Source: Acidobacteriota bacterium (GTDB taxonomy: Bacteria > Acidobacteriota > Terriglobia > Bryobacterales > Bryobacteraceae). From it: a stretch of 6,258 bases of DNA. Numbering within the stretch: position 1 is the first letter of the stretch; each line of letters begins with the position of its first letter. The position numbers and the translations under genes were made by a program. Under the pieces are notes generated by a model that was given only the letters and a program-made list of their open reading frames with translations, was not told where the DNA came from and did not search any database. The DNA is taken from positions 1-6,258 of the forward strand of contig CANNLB010000181.1 of assembly GCA_947505565.1 (NCBI GenBank). Direction: 5' to 3'. Of this stretch, positions 1-5,598 are shown piece by piece.

Positions 1-828
1 CGGCAGCAGCTCGACGTGGCTATAGTTCAGCCGCTTCACGTACTCAACCAGCGTAATCGCCATCTCCCGATAGCTCAGCGGCCGTCCATCGGGATGCCGC
101 ATCCAGCTCTCCAGATGCACCTCGTAGACCGACATCGGCTCGTCCAGCGGCTTCCGCCCCGCCCGTTCAGCCATCCACGCCTGATCGGTCCACTCGTATC
201 GCCCCAGGTCCGCCACCACCGAAGCCGTCTTCGGCGGAATCTCCGTCTGAAAACCATACGGGTCGCACTTCAGCATCTCGTACCCGTTGTACTTACTCTT
301 CACAAAATACTTATAGTGGACTCCGTAACTAATCCCCGGGATGAATAACTCCCAAACCCCGCCGTCCCGCATCCGCATCGGATGGCGCCGCGTATCCCAG
401 TCATTGCAATCAGCCGTCACACTCACCGCCTGCGCGTTCGGCGCCCAGACAGCAAACAGCACCCCGTCGATCCCCTCGACCTCCATCCGGTGCGCCCCCA
501 GCGTCTCCCACGCCCGGTACAAAGTTCCTTCCCCGTGCAGGTGCAAATCGAACTCACTCAGCACCGGCCCAAACCGATACGGGTCCTCGAGCTGCTCGGT
601 CCGCCCATCGGCAAGCGCAAGCTCCAGCCGATACGGGCCCGTCCACTCGCCCACCCAAAATCCAGTCTCGAACGTTTGCCGCATCGGCTGCCGCATTTCT
701 CCCCGCATCAAGCTCACCGACGTCGCCTGCGGCAGGAATACCCGCACCTCGCCACCCTGCGGACCAAGGATCCGAAACGGGTCACCGTGATAACTCCCCA
801 GCAGAGCGTCAATCTCTTCGCAGAGCAT
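1..828 (-). CDS. glgB: 1,4-alpha-glucan branching enzyme GlgB, N-terminal part (cut by window edge)
   Basis: GlgB forms alpha-1,6 branches in glycogen in the cytoplasm by cutting and transferring alpha-1,4 glucan chains. The reverse strand reads open from an ATG at 828 to the window edge, giving 276 codons. Residues 12-22 (SYHGDPFRILG) match the start of the GlgB N-terminal module. Residues 82-115 carry the typical DPYRFGPVLSEFDLHLHGEG stretch and YRAWETLGAH. The CBM48 domain spans about 118-200, with VLFAVWAPNA (123-132), NDWDTRRHPM (142-151) and GVWELFIPG (157-165). The catalytic GH13 domain begins near SVYEVHLESW (233-242) and HVELLP (271-276). The catalytic Asp/Glu/Asp residues lie outside the window. 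Small departures from my memory of the family are ADCNDW for the usual GDFNDW and HLESW for HLGSW. There is no Shine-Dalgarno sequence before the start. Identification is very secure; the start is likely because family members begin close to this point. Confidence 0.95.
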   Translation of the reverse strand, partial: MLCEEIDALLGSYHGDPFRILGPQGGEVRVFLPQATSVSLMRGEMRQPMRQTFETGFWVGEWTGPYRLELALADGRTEQLEDPYRFGPVLSEFDLHLHGEGTLYRAWETLGAHRMEVEGIDGVLFAVWAPNAQAVSVTADCNDWDTRRHPMRMRDGGVWELFIPGISYGVHYKYFVKSKYNGYEMLKCDPYGFQTEIPPKTASVVADLGRYEWTDQAWMAERAGRKPLDEPMSVYEVHLESWMRHPDGRPLSYREMAITLVEYVKRLNYSHVELLP

Positions 829-834
829 GCGTCT

Positions 835-863
835 ATTATGGCAATAGTGCTTGATTTTCTGAA
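835..863 (-). promoter_or_regulatory. Candidate glgB promoter inside the deaminase 5' end
   Basis: On the minus strand, TTCAGA (863-858, 4 of 6 to the -35 consensus) is followed after 17 bases by CATAAT (840-835, 5 of 6 to the -10 consensus). Transcription would begin about 6-7 bases downstream, at or next to the glgB ATG (828), leaving little or no leader. The match is moderate and was found by eye. Confidence 0.4.
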
Positions 864-1728
864 GACTATTCCCAAAGCCGAACTCCATGTCCATTTGGAA
901 GGCTCCTACACCCCCGACGTCGACGACGCCGAACTCGCTGCCAAGTGGGATTGTTACGATTTCCCCAGCTTCCTCGAGTCCTTTAAATGGACGGTCAGTT
1001 TCCTCAAAAAACCTGAAGATTATGGCCGCGCGGCCAAGCAGCTCATCGGCTCCCTCCGTCGTCAGGGGGTCACTTATGCCGAAATCACCCTCTCTGCCGG
1101 AGTCGTGAAATGGAAGCGCCTCGACCTCGAAGCCGTTTACGCCGCCGTCAACCACGAATCCCGCCGCTCTTCGTTCCCTGTCTACTGGATCATCGATTGC
1201 ATCCGCCAGCACGGCGGAGGTGGCGCCATGCCCATCGCCAAATTCGCCGCTCATCATGCCAGCAATGGCGTCGTCGGCTTCGGCGTCGGCGGTGACGAAA
1301 CCAGTACCTCCGCCGAAGAATTCCGCGGCGCCATCAAAGCCGCCGGGGTTCCGTTCGTCCCTCACGCCGGAGAAATCTCCAACGCCGAAAACGTTTGGGA
1401 AATGGTCCGCCTTGGCGCTCGCCGCATCGGCCACGGCATTCGCGCCGTACAGGATCCCGCCCTCATGGCACACCTCAAGCAGCACGACATCCCGCTCGAA
1501 ATCTGCCTGTCGAGCAACCTCCGCACCGGCGCCGTCCCCTCCCTCAGCGCCCATCCGCTTCGTCAACTCTTCAACGCCGGTGTGCCCATCGTCCTTGGCA
1601 CCGATGACCCCGCAATCTTTGGCACCCATCTCCTCAACGAGTACCAACTCGCCGCCGAACTCGGCTTCACCGAAAACGAGCTCCGCCAACTCGCCGAAAA
1701 CAGCCTCCGCTACGCCTTAGTATCATAG
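838..1728 (+). CDS. Adenosine deaminase superfamily enzyme, short form (adenosine or aminodeoxyfutalosine deaminase)
   Basis: A zinc-dependent TIM-barrel deaminase of 296 residues that hydrolyses the 6-amino group of an adenine nucleoside. Visible active-site elements are the metal pair H17 and H19 (ELHVHLEG), H176 with the proton-donor E179 (HAGE), H199 (RRIGHG), the SSN loop (225-227) and the D256-D257 pair (LGTDDP). The protein is shorter than E. coli Add (about 333). The helical segment after HVHLEG is reduced and the chain stops soon after LAENSLRYA, lacking the usual final helix. GFGVGGDE (147-154) replaces the DLAGDE of E. coli Add, and IDCIRQHG (119-126) resembles the compact deaminases linked to aminodeoxyfutalosine, so adenosine is not certain as substrate. 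The frame stays open upstream to 382, but that part is antisense to glgB. ATG 838 sits just before the family's usual start; GTG 847 is an alternative. Probably cotranscribed with the NUDIX gene four bases downstream. Confidence 0.9.
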   Translation: MAIVLDFLKTIPKAELHVHLEGSYTPDVDDAELAAKWDCYDFPSFLESFKWTVSFLKKPEDYGRAAKQLIGSLRRQGVTYAEITLSAGVVKWKRLDLEAVYAAVNHESRRSSFPVYWIIDCIRQHGGGGAMPIAKFAAHHASNGVVGFGVGGDETSTSAEEFRGAIKAAGVPFVPHAGEISNAENVWEMVRLGARRIGHGIRAVQDPALMAHLKQHDIPLEICLSSNLRTGAVPSLSAHPLRQLFNAGVPIVLGTDDPAIFGTHLLNEYQLAAELGFTENELRQLAENSLRYALVS

Positions 1729-1732
1729 GCAG

Positions 1733-2266
1733 GTGTCCTGGAAACTCCTCAACAGCCGGACGGTCATCGACGACGAGTGGATAACCGTCCGCAGCAATGA
1801 CTATCTAACCCGCGATGGCCGCTCGCTCAATGGCTACTATTTGATCGAGCGCCGCGACTTCGTCGTCATTGTCGCCGAATGCCGCGGCGAGCTCGTTCTC
1901 GTCCGCGAGCATCGCGTCGGTACCGGCCGCCAATACCTAGGCTTTCCGGCCGGGTACATCGAAGCGGGCGAAGAGCCGATCGCGGCGGCCATGCGCGAAT
2001 TCCAGGAAGAGACCGGGTTTCAAGCGTTAAAGGGGACGCTCCTCGCTGAGCTCGATCCCCAGCCAGCCTACCTGAAGAGCCGGGCGTTTGTCGTTCACCT
2101 CCAAGCCAGCGACCGGCCCATTGAAAGCTCGATCGACGAGGAAATCGACGAGGTGCTCCTTCTCGATTGGGAGACCGCGATCGACAAGGCCCGCCACGGC
2201 GAAATCAACGAAATGCAAACCGTCGCGGCACTTTACCTCGTCCGCGACCTACTGGGAAAGGGTTGA
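1733..2266 (+). CDS. NUDIX hydrolase, ADP-ribose pyrophosphatase type
   Basis: A 177-residue cytoplasmic Mg-dependent pyrophosphohydrolase. The complete NUDIX box GX5EX7REUXEEXGU lies at residues 74-96 (G74, E80, R88-E89, E92-E93, G95), with no catalytic residue missing. P111 lies 16 residues after the last glycine of the box; a proline at about that spacing is known as a mark of ADP-ribose pyrophosphatases. The N-terminal strands ([20 protein letters not shown]), the [15 protein letters not shown] strand and the [14 protein letters not shown] helix near the C-terminus also fit that subfamily, as does the length. The likely reaction is ADP-ribose to AMP plus ribose 5-phosphate, but the substrate cannot be proven from sequence. 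The start is GTG 1733, because an in-frame stop at 1718-1720 blocks extension. It has only a weak purine run before it and lies four bases after the deaminase stop, which suggests translational coupling. Its 3' end overlaps convergent cysE. Confidence 0.92.
   Translation: MSWKLLNSRTVIDDEWITVRSNDYLTRDGRSLNGYYLIERRDFVVIVAECRGELVLVREHRVGTGRQYLGFPAGYIEAGEEPIAAAMREFQEETGFQALKGTLLAELDPQPAYLKSRAFVVHLQASDRPIESSIDEEIDEVLLLDWETAIDKARHGEINEMQTVAALYLVRDLLGKG
2249..2266. other. Convergent 3' overlap of the NUDIX gene and cysE
   Basis: The last 18 bases of the NUDIX gene (stop TGA 2264-2266) are also the last 18 of cysE on the other strand (stop TAG 2251-2249). There is no room for a terminator between them, so each transcript must run into the opposite gene. 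Confidence 0.9.
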
Positions 2267-2896
2267 TCGAGAAAGGTCTTTAACCAGCTGCTCCAGCTTC
2301 TGCAGGCGGTCCTTAAGCTCGGCAATCTCTTGCCCGGCTAGGTCCGGCAGCTTGCCATGTTCGAGATCGTCGTCGCTCTCCGCACGGCGCCGGACGATCT
2401 TGCCAGGGATGCCAACGACCGTCGAACCTGCTGGAACCGTGTGAACCACCACGCTACCCGCTCCGATCCGTGAGCCATCTCCGATCTTGATGTTACCCAA
2501 AACCTTGGCTCCCGTGCCGACGATTACGTGGTTTCCCAACGTCGGATGCCGTTTGCCGCACTCCTTACCGGTCCCTCCCAACGTCACCCCCTGATACAGG
2601 AGAACGTCGTCTCCGATCTCAGCAGTCTCGCCAATCACCACGCCCATCCCATGGTCAATGAAAAACCGGCGGCCGATCGTCGCGCCAGGATGGATCTCAA
2701 TGCCGGTAATCCACCGGCAGAACTGCGATAACACCCGCGGCAACAAAGGCATTCCAGCCTTGTACAGCCGATGCGCCACCCGATGAACGAGAATCGCATG
2801 CAGGCCCGGATAGCAAAGCAAAATCTCCAGCGTGCTCTTGGCAGCCGGATCTTCCCGGAAGACGGTATCGATTTGCTCTCGGATCGTGGCGAACAT
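2249..2896 (-). CDS. cysE: Serine O-acetyltransferase
   Basis: A 215-residue left-handed beta-helix acyltransferase that makes O-acetylserine from serine and acetyl-CoA, the first step of cysteine synthesis. The N-terminal helices (1-65) include [20 protein letters not shown] and [11 protein letters not shown]. The hexapeptide-repeat region runs from [12 protein letters not shown] (64-75) through [20 protein letters not shown] (79-98) and [20 protein letters not shown] (102-121) to [20 protein letters not shown] (145-164). H82 is the family's catalytic histidine. E67 stands where E. coli CysE has an aspartate; the compact Bacillus-type enzymes also have glutamate here as I recall. The short N-terminus is typical of that compact group. 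Residues 184-209 form a charged heptad-like tail that may be a coiled coil. The frame could extend to 2971, but the ATG at 2896 has a good Shine-Dalgarno sequence and matches the family start. Confidence 0.95.
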   Translation of the reverse strand: MFATIREQIDTVFREDPAAKSTLEILLCYPGLHAILVHRVAHRLYKAGMPLLPRVLSQFCRWITGIEIHPGATIGRRFFIDHGMGVVIGETAEIGDDVLLYQGVTLGGTGKECGKRHPTLGNHVIVGTGAKVLGNIKIGDGSRIGAGSVVVHTVPAGSTVVGIPGKIVRRRAESDDDLEHGKLPDLAGQEIAELKDRLQKLEQLVKDLSRSTLSQ

Positions 2897-2902
2897 CGCT
2901 AA

Positions 2903-2908
2903 CTCTCC
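2903..2908 (-). promoter_or_regulatory. Ribosome binding site of cysE
   Basis: The minus strand reads GGAGAG, six bases before the ATG at 2896. It is the site that decides the start over the upstream in-frame start at 2971, which would add 25 residues not expected in the family. Confidence 0.8.
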
Positions 2909-2938
2909 AGTATCGCAGGTCCTCAGCCACCGAAGAGA

Positions 2939-2959
2939 CGGAGCAGTAACCCCGCTCCG
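2939..2959 (-). other. Small hairpin in the cysE leader
   Basis: CGGAGC (2939-2944) and GCTCCG (2954-2959) form a perfect 6-bp inverted repeat around a 9-base loop. It lies in the presumed untranslated leader of cysE, about 40-60 bases before the start codon. No T-run follows, so it is not an obvious terminator. A regulatory role is possible but unproven. Confidence 0.3.
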
Positions 2960-3000
2960 CAGAATGCTCATCCGAAGACACTCAACACCGCTAAAGACAG

Positions 3001-3029
3001 ATGAAAGTCTTGATTCCAGCGGGCGTCAA
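3001..3029 (-). promoter_or_regulatory. Candidate sigma-70-type promoter of cysE
   Basis: On the minus strand TTGACG (3029-3024, 5 of 6 to consensus) is followed after exactly 17 bases by TTTCAT (3006-3001, 4 of 6). Transcription would begin near 2994, giving a leader of about 100 bases that contains the hairpin at 2939-2959. If correct, cysE is transcribed independently of the small membrane protein gene upstream. Confidence 0.4.
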
Positions 3030-3039
3030 CCTCGACCTC

Positions 3040-3366
3040 TCAACGATCCTTCAGCTTTTCGTAACGGCCGCCAAAGCTGCTAAGCCCTCCATGAAAACCA
3101 TGGGATCGGAGTAGCACCAGCTCTGGCGAGGAAGCAGCCAGGAGGCGGATTTCCCGGGCTTTGCCGCGGAGTTGCTGGATCTGATGGCGGGTTCCATGAG
3201 CCCAAAGAACCAGAAGGGTGATCCCGAGATCGAGCAGAAGCGATCGGGGAATCACTTCCACCAAATTTGTCCGCTTGCGGAGACAGCGGCACAGGTTTAC
3301 CCCGGCAATGCAGACACCCACGGCCACCAGAAACAGGAGCGCCCCAACAATGAGCCGGGGCACCAA
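3040..3366 (-). CDS. Hypothetical small membrane protein, two predicted transmembrane helices
   Basis: A 108-residue reading frame that I do not recognise. Residues 5-27 (from LIVGALLFLVAVGVCIAGV) form a clear hydrophobic helix. A basic cytoplasmic-looking stretch follows (CRCLRKR, 26-32), then a second hydrophobic segment at about 42-56 (SLLLDLGITLLVLWA) and a basic, mostly soluble tail. Codon choice is GC-rich at third positions, as in real genes here, and the layout is more protein-like than the polar reading frames on the opposite strand. Weak points are the start, TTG 3366 or GTG 3363 with no good Shine-Dalgarno sequence, and the lack of a recognised family. It is divergent from nuoA and upstream of cysE on the same strand. 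Without this gene, 2897-3404 would be a 508-base non-coding gap holding only the cysE leader and the promoter-like sites. Confidence 0.5.
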   Translation of the reverse strand: MVPRLIVGALLFLVAVGVCIAGVNLCRCLRKRTNLVEVIPRSLLLDLGITLLVLWAHGTRHQIQQLRGKAREIRLLAASSPELVLLRSHGFHGGLSSFGGRYEKLKDR

Positions 3367-3369
3367 CCG

Positions 3370-3397
3370 TTTATTCTTCGTCGTTCTAGGGTATAAT
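3370..3397 (+). promoter_or_regulatory. Candidate promoter of nuoA with a perfect -10 box
   Basis: TATAAT at 3392-3397 is a perfect -10 hexamer. A weak -35 candidate, TTTATT (3370-3375, 3 of 6), lies 16 bases upstream. The nuoA ATG begins seven bases after the -10 box, so transcription would start at or within a base or two of the start codon. This would give a leaderless mRNA, in line with the missing Shine-Dalgarno sequence. Confidence 0.55.
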
Positions 3398-3404
3398 TTC
3401 GGAT

Positions 3405-3761
3405 ATGCTAGAGGGCTATCTTCCTCTTTTCGTCTTCTTGACTATCTGCATCGCCTTCCCGCTCGGCGCTTTGCTGATGGGCAAGTTATTGCGGCCCTCA
3501 GCGCCTTTCCGCGTTAAGTTAGAAGCTTACGAATGTGGAATCGAATCTCTTAGCGGCTCCCGTGGCCGCTACACAGTACGCTTTTATCTAGTCGCTATCT
3601 TGTTCGTCATCTTCGACGTTGAAACTGTGTTCCTGTTCCCCTGGGCGGTCCGCTATAAACAATTGGGCTGGTTTGGAGTGGCAGAAGCACTGGCTTTTCT
3701 GGCCATCCTCGTGGTCGGTTACGTCTGGGCCTACAAGAAGGGCGCACTCGAATGGGTCTAA
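3405..3761 (+). CDS. nuoA: NADH-quinone oxidoreductase subunit A (complex I)
   Basis: A 118-residue inner-membrane subunit of respiratory complex I, equivalent to mitochondrial ND3, located at the junction of the peripheral arm and membrane arm. Three transmembrane helices are visible at about 5-28, 58-80 and 88-110. The loop carries the conserved YECG (42-45, with the E43-C44 pair), and the second helix carries the conserved acidic pair D71 and E73 (FDVETVFLFPWAV). Length and start (MLEGYLP) are normal for the family. No Shine-Dalgarno sequence precedes the ATG; see the promoter at 3370-3397. Complex I genes normally run nuoA-nuoB-nuoC and onward, but here the next gene is an unrelated exported protein, so this copy is an orphan at least on its 3' side. 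The rest of the complex must be encoded elsewhere. Confidence 0.95.
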   Translation: MLEGYLPLFVFLTICIAFPLGALLMGKLLRPSAPFRVKLEAYECGIESLSGSRGRYTVRFYLVAILFVIFDVETVFLFPWAVRYKQLGWFGVAEALAFLAILVVGYVWAYKKGALEWV

Positions 3762-3824
3762 CCGACTTTCTCCTCGCTGTCCCCGCTGCTCCCCCGCGTC
3801 CAAAACAAAATCAACTAAAATTGT

Positions 3825-3829
3825 GAGGA
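3825..3829 (+). promoter_or_regulatory. Ribosome binding site of the exported repeat protein
   Basis: GAGGA lies six bases before the ATG at 3836. It supports this start, which also gives a proper signal peptide. Confidence 0.75.
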
Positions 3830-3835
3830 ATACTT

Positions 3836-5593
3836 ATGACAGCCTCTCTTTCGGCTCCACTACACCGTTTCCTGCCCTTGTTGGCACTTGGGATCTGCAC
3901 GATCGGCACAGCCGCGGCACAGCCCCGTCTTCGCCTTTCCGAGACGACGCTAGGTCCAATCTCCATCGCAGTGGGGGCCAACGGCGCCACCCGTAGTATT
4001 GACGCGACGAATCCCGGCAGCGGCAGCCTTACGCTTTCCGCCCGGTCTTCGGTGAGTTGGATCGCCCCTACAATTGGTGCTTCCAGGGTCTGCTCACTGG
4101 GCGGAAACACCTGCGTCCCGATTCAGTTTGGTCTGAATACGGCGTCCCTAGCCCGCGGCGTCTACACCGGTATCGTGACGGTTTCGGACCCGGCAGCCAT
4201 CGATGCGCCGCAAACGATTACGGTCACCGTTCAAGTTGGCGGCAGCGTCCCGGACGCGACCACCTTGTTCGTCCCGACGCGGGCCGGTGCCACAGCATCC
4301 GCATCCTTCGCCACCAACAGCCCGATCCAGGGCGCACCGTCCACCACGAGCGGCGGGAATTGGCTATCCCTGGCTTTTGATGGAGCCAGCAGCTTCGCGT
4401 TCACCCTACCGTACGTGGTTCGCGTAACGAACCCGGGGCTGGCGGAGGGCACCTACAACGGTGCGCTGGCCATTTCCGGCTCGATCTTCGCCCCGGACAA
4501 CAAAAGTATTCCGGTGACGATGCGCGTTACCTCCCAGCCGATCCTCGCCCTTTCGCAAACGTCGGTTCGGACGCGCCTGGCGCTGACCGCTCCGCAACAG
4601 ACGACATTCATAAACTGCACCAACGCGGGCTTAGGAGCGCTGACGCTTGCCGACAATGCGGCGACAGTTTCGGCCGGAGCGAGTTGGCTGACGGCCACTC
4701 GCTTTCCGGGGACCAACTTCATCCAATTGAATGCCAATTCGACCAACCTCGCGCCCGGCAACTACTCGGCAACGGTGACGATCAACAGCAACGCGGTGAA
4801 TGGCCCCCTGACGATGCCGTATGACTTTGAAGTGGTGGCGGCGGGACCACCGCAGGTTTCGGCCGGTGGCGTGGTCGACAACGCTACCTACGCCGGCAAC
4901 GACGAGTTGGGCCGCGGCGTAATCGCGGCAGTTTTTGGCGAACAACTACTCATGCGGGATCCGGTCGCCGCGACGAGCCTGCCTTTGCAAACCACGCTGA
5001 GCGGCCTCCGGGTGTTGATCAATAACCAGGCGGCGCCGGTCTACTACGCCTCCTACAACCAGATCAACTTCCAGATTCCCTTTGACGCGCCGGAAGGCCT
5101 GGCGACGGTTTCGGTGGAGCGGGACGGGGTACGTTCGAACCTGACCGCGGTGCGGATCGTGAACCGGGCGCCCCGGCTGTTGACGTTTGGAAGCTTCCCC
5201 GGCTACGGGATCATCGTCAACCAGGACGGGACCTACCCATTGCCGCCGAGCGCTGGTTTGGGTGTCGCGGCGCGGCCGGCTCGGTCGGGCGATACGCTAG
5301 TGATCTACGCACTTGGATTGGGTCCGACGGTACCCGCGGTGCTGAGCGGCGTTGGTGCGCCCACCAGTCCGTTGGCATCGGTGAGCCCAACGCCGGGCGT
5401 GGTCATCGGAGTGAACTCAATTGCTCAAGTGGATTCGATCACCCCTGACTTCGCGGGCCTCACGCCCAGCTTTGTCGGATTGTATCAGATCAACGTCCGG
5501 GTCCCGACTTCGGTTGAGAAGGGCAACGCGGTGCCACTCTACATCAACTTTGGCAACCTAGTCAGCAATCGGGTTACTTTGGCGATCCAATAA
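3836..5593 (+). CDS. Exported protein with three Ig/BACON-like repeats and a TIGR03437-type C-terminal domain
   Basis: A 585-residue secreted or cell-surface protein of unknown function. Residues 1-28 form a signal peptide with a hydrophobic core (LPLLALGICTIG) and an AAA-Q cleavage site. Residues 30-337 hold three beta-sandwich-like repeats of about 100 residues. Each has a tryptophan motif (SWIAP 74-78, NWLSL 175-179, SWLTA 283-287) and a closing LAxGxY turn before a beta strand (105-110, 202-207, 305-310). Residues 343-585 match my memory of TIGR03437: NATYAGNDELGRGVIAAVFG (349-368), YNQINFQIP (407-415), GDTLVIYALGLGP (485-497) and GLYQINVRVP (548-557). C86 and C93 could form a disulfide in repeat 1. 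No lipobox, LPXTG or membrane anchor is seen. BACON-type domains are often linked to carbohydrate or mucin binding, but no ligand can be named here. The alaX-like gene starts five bases downstream. Confidence 0.88.
   Translation: MTASLSAPLHRFLPLLALGICTIGTAAAQPRLRLSETTLGPISIAVGANGATRSIDATNPGSGSLTLSARSSVSWIAPTIGASRVCSLGGNTCVPIQFGLNTASLARGVYTGIVTVSDPAAIDAPQTITVTVQVGGSVPDATTLFVPTRAGATASASFATNSPIQGAPSTTSGGNWLSLAFDGASSFAFTLPYVVRVTNPGLAEGTYNGALAISGSIFAPDNKSIPVTMRVTSQPILALSQTSVRTRLALTAPQQTTFINCTNAGLGALTLADNAATVSAGASWLTATRFPGTNFIQLNANSTNLAPGNYSATVTINSNAVNGPLTMPYDFEVVAAGPPQVSAGGVVDNATYAGNDELGRGVIAAVFGEQLLMRDPVAATSLPLQTTLSGLRVLINNQAAPVYYASYNQINFQIPFDAPEGLATVSVERDGVRSNLTAVRIVNRAPRLLTFGSFPGYGIIVNQDGTYPLPPSAGLGVAARPARSGDTLVIYALGLGPTVPAVLSGVGAPTSPLASVSPTPGVVIGVNSIAQVDSITPDFAGLTPSFVGLYQINVRVPTSVEKGNAVPLYINFGNLVSNRVTLAIQ
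3923..4846 (+). repeat. Three divergent Ig/BACON-like protein repeats
   Basis: Approximate units are 3923-4243, 4244-4537 and 4538-4846. Tryptophans recur at residues 75, 176 and 284, and the LARGVY, LAEGTY and LAPGNY motifs at 105, 202 and 305. The similarity is at protein level only and no long DNA identity is seen, so the duplication is old. Unit boundaries are set by eye. Confidence 0.7.
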
Positions 5594-5598
5594 CCTCC

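Noticed and set aside
16..790. Plus-strand open frames over glgB
   Set aside because: They are low-complexity shadows of the GlgB frame, which shows clear family motifs throughout.
382..837. 152-codon upstream extension of the deaminase reading frame
   Set aside because: It is arginine- and proline-rich, antisense to well-matched glgB sequence, and the deaminase family begins near 838.
2897..2971. 25-residue N-terminal extension of CysE
   Set aside because: The ATG at 2896 has a good Shine-Dalgarno sequence and matches the family start; the extension resembles no family N-terminus.
3300..3405. Replication origin at the AT-richer nuoA upstream region
   Set aside because: The C/G bias changes broadly nearby, but I find no DnaA-box-like sequence and no origin-associated gene, so I do not annotate an origin.
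3172..3517. Plus-strand open frames across the gap and into nuoA
   Set aside because: They are polar and compositionally odd, and overlap either the membrane-protein frame or nuoA in the wrong frame.
3714..3766. Inverted repeat GTCGGTTA / TAACCGAC around the nuoA stop as a terminator
   Set aside because: The 8-bp arms match perfectly, but the loop is 37 bases and only three T's follow, so it is a poor terminator and could be chance.
3816..3821. TAAAAT as a -10 box for the exported protein gene
   Set aside because: There is no -35 at a proper distance, and transcription would begin inside the ribosome binding site.
4057..4945. Open frames on both strands inside the exported protein gene
   Set aside because: They are shadows; only the 585-residue frame has a signal peptide, regular repeats and a known domain.
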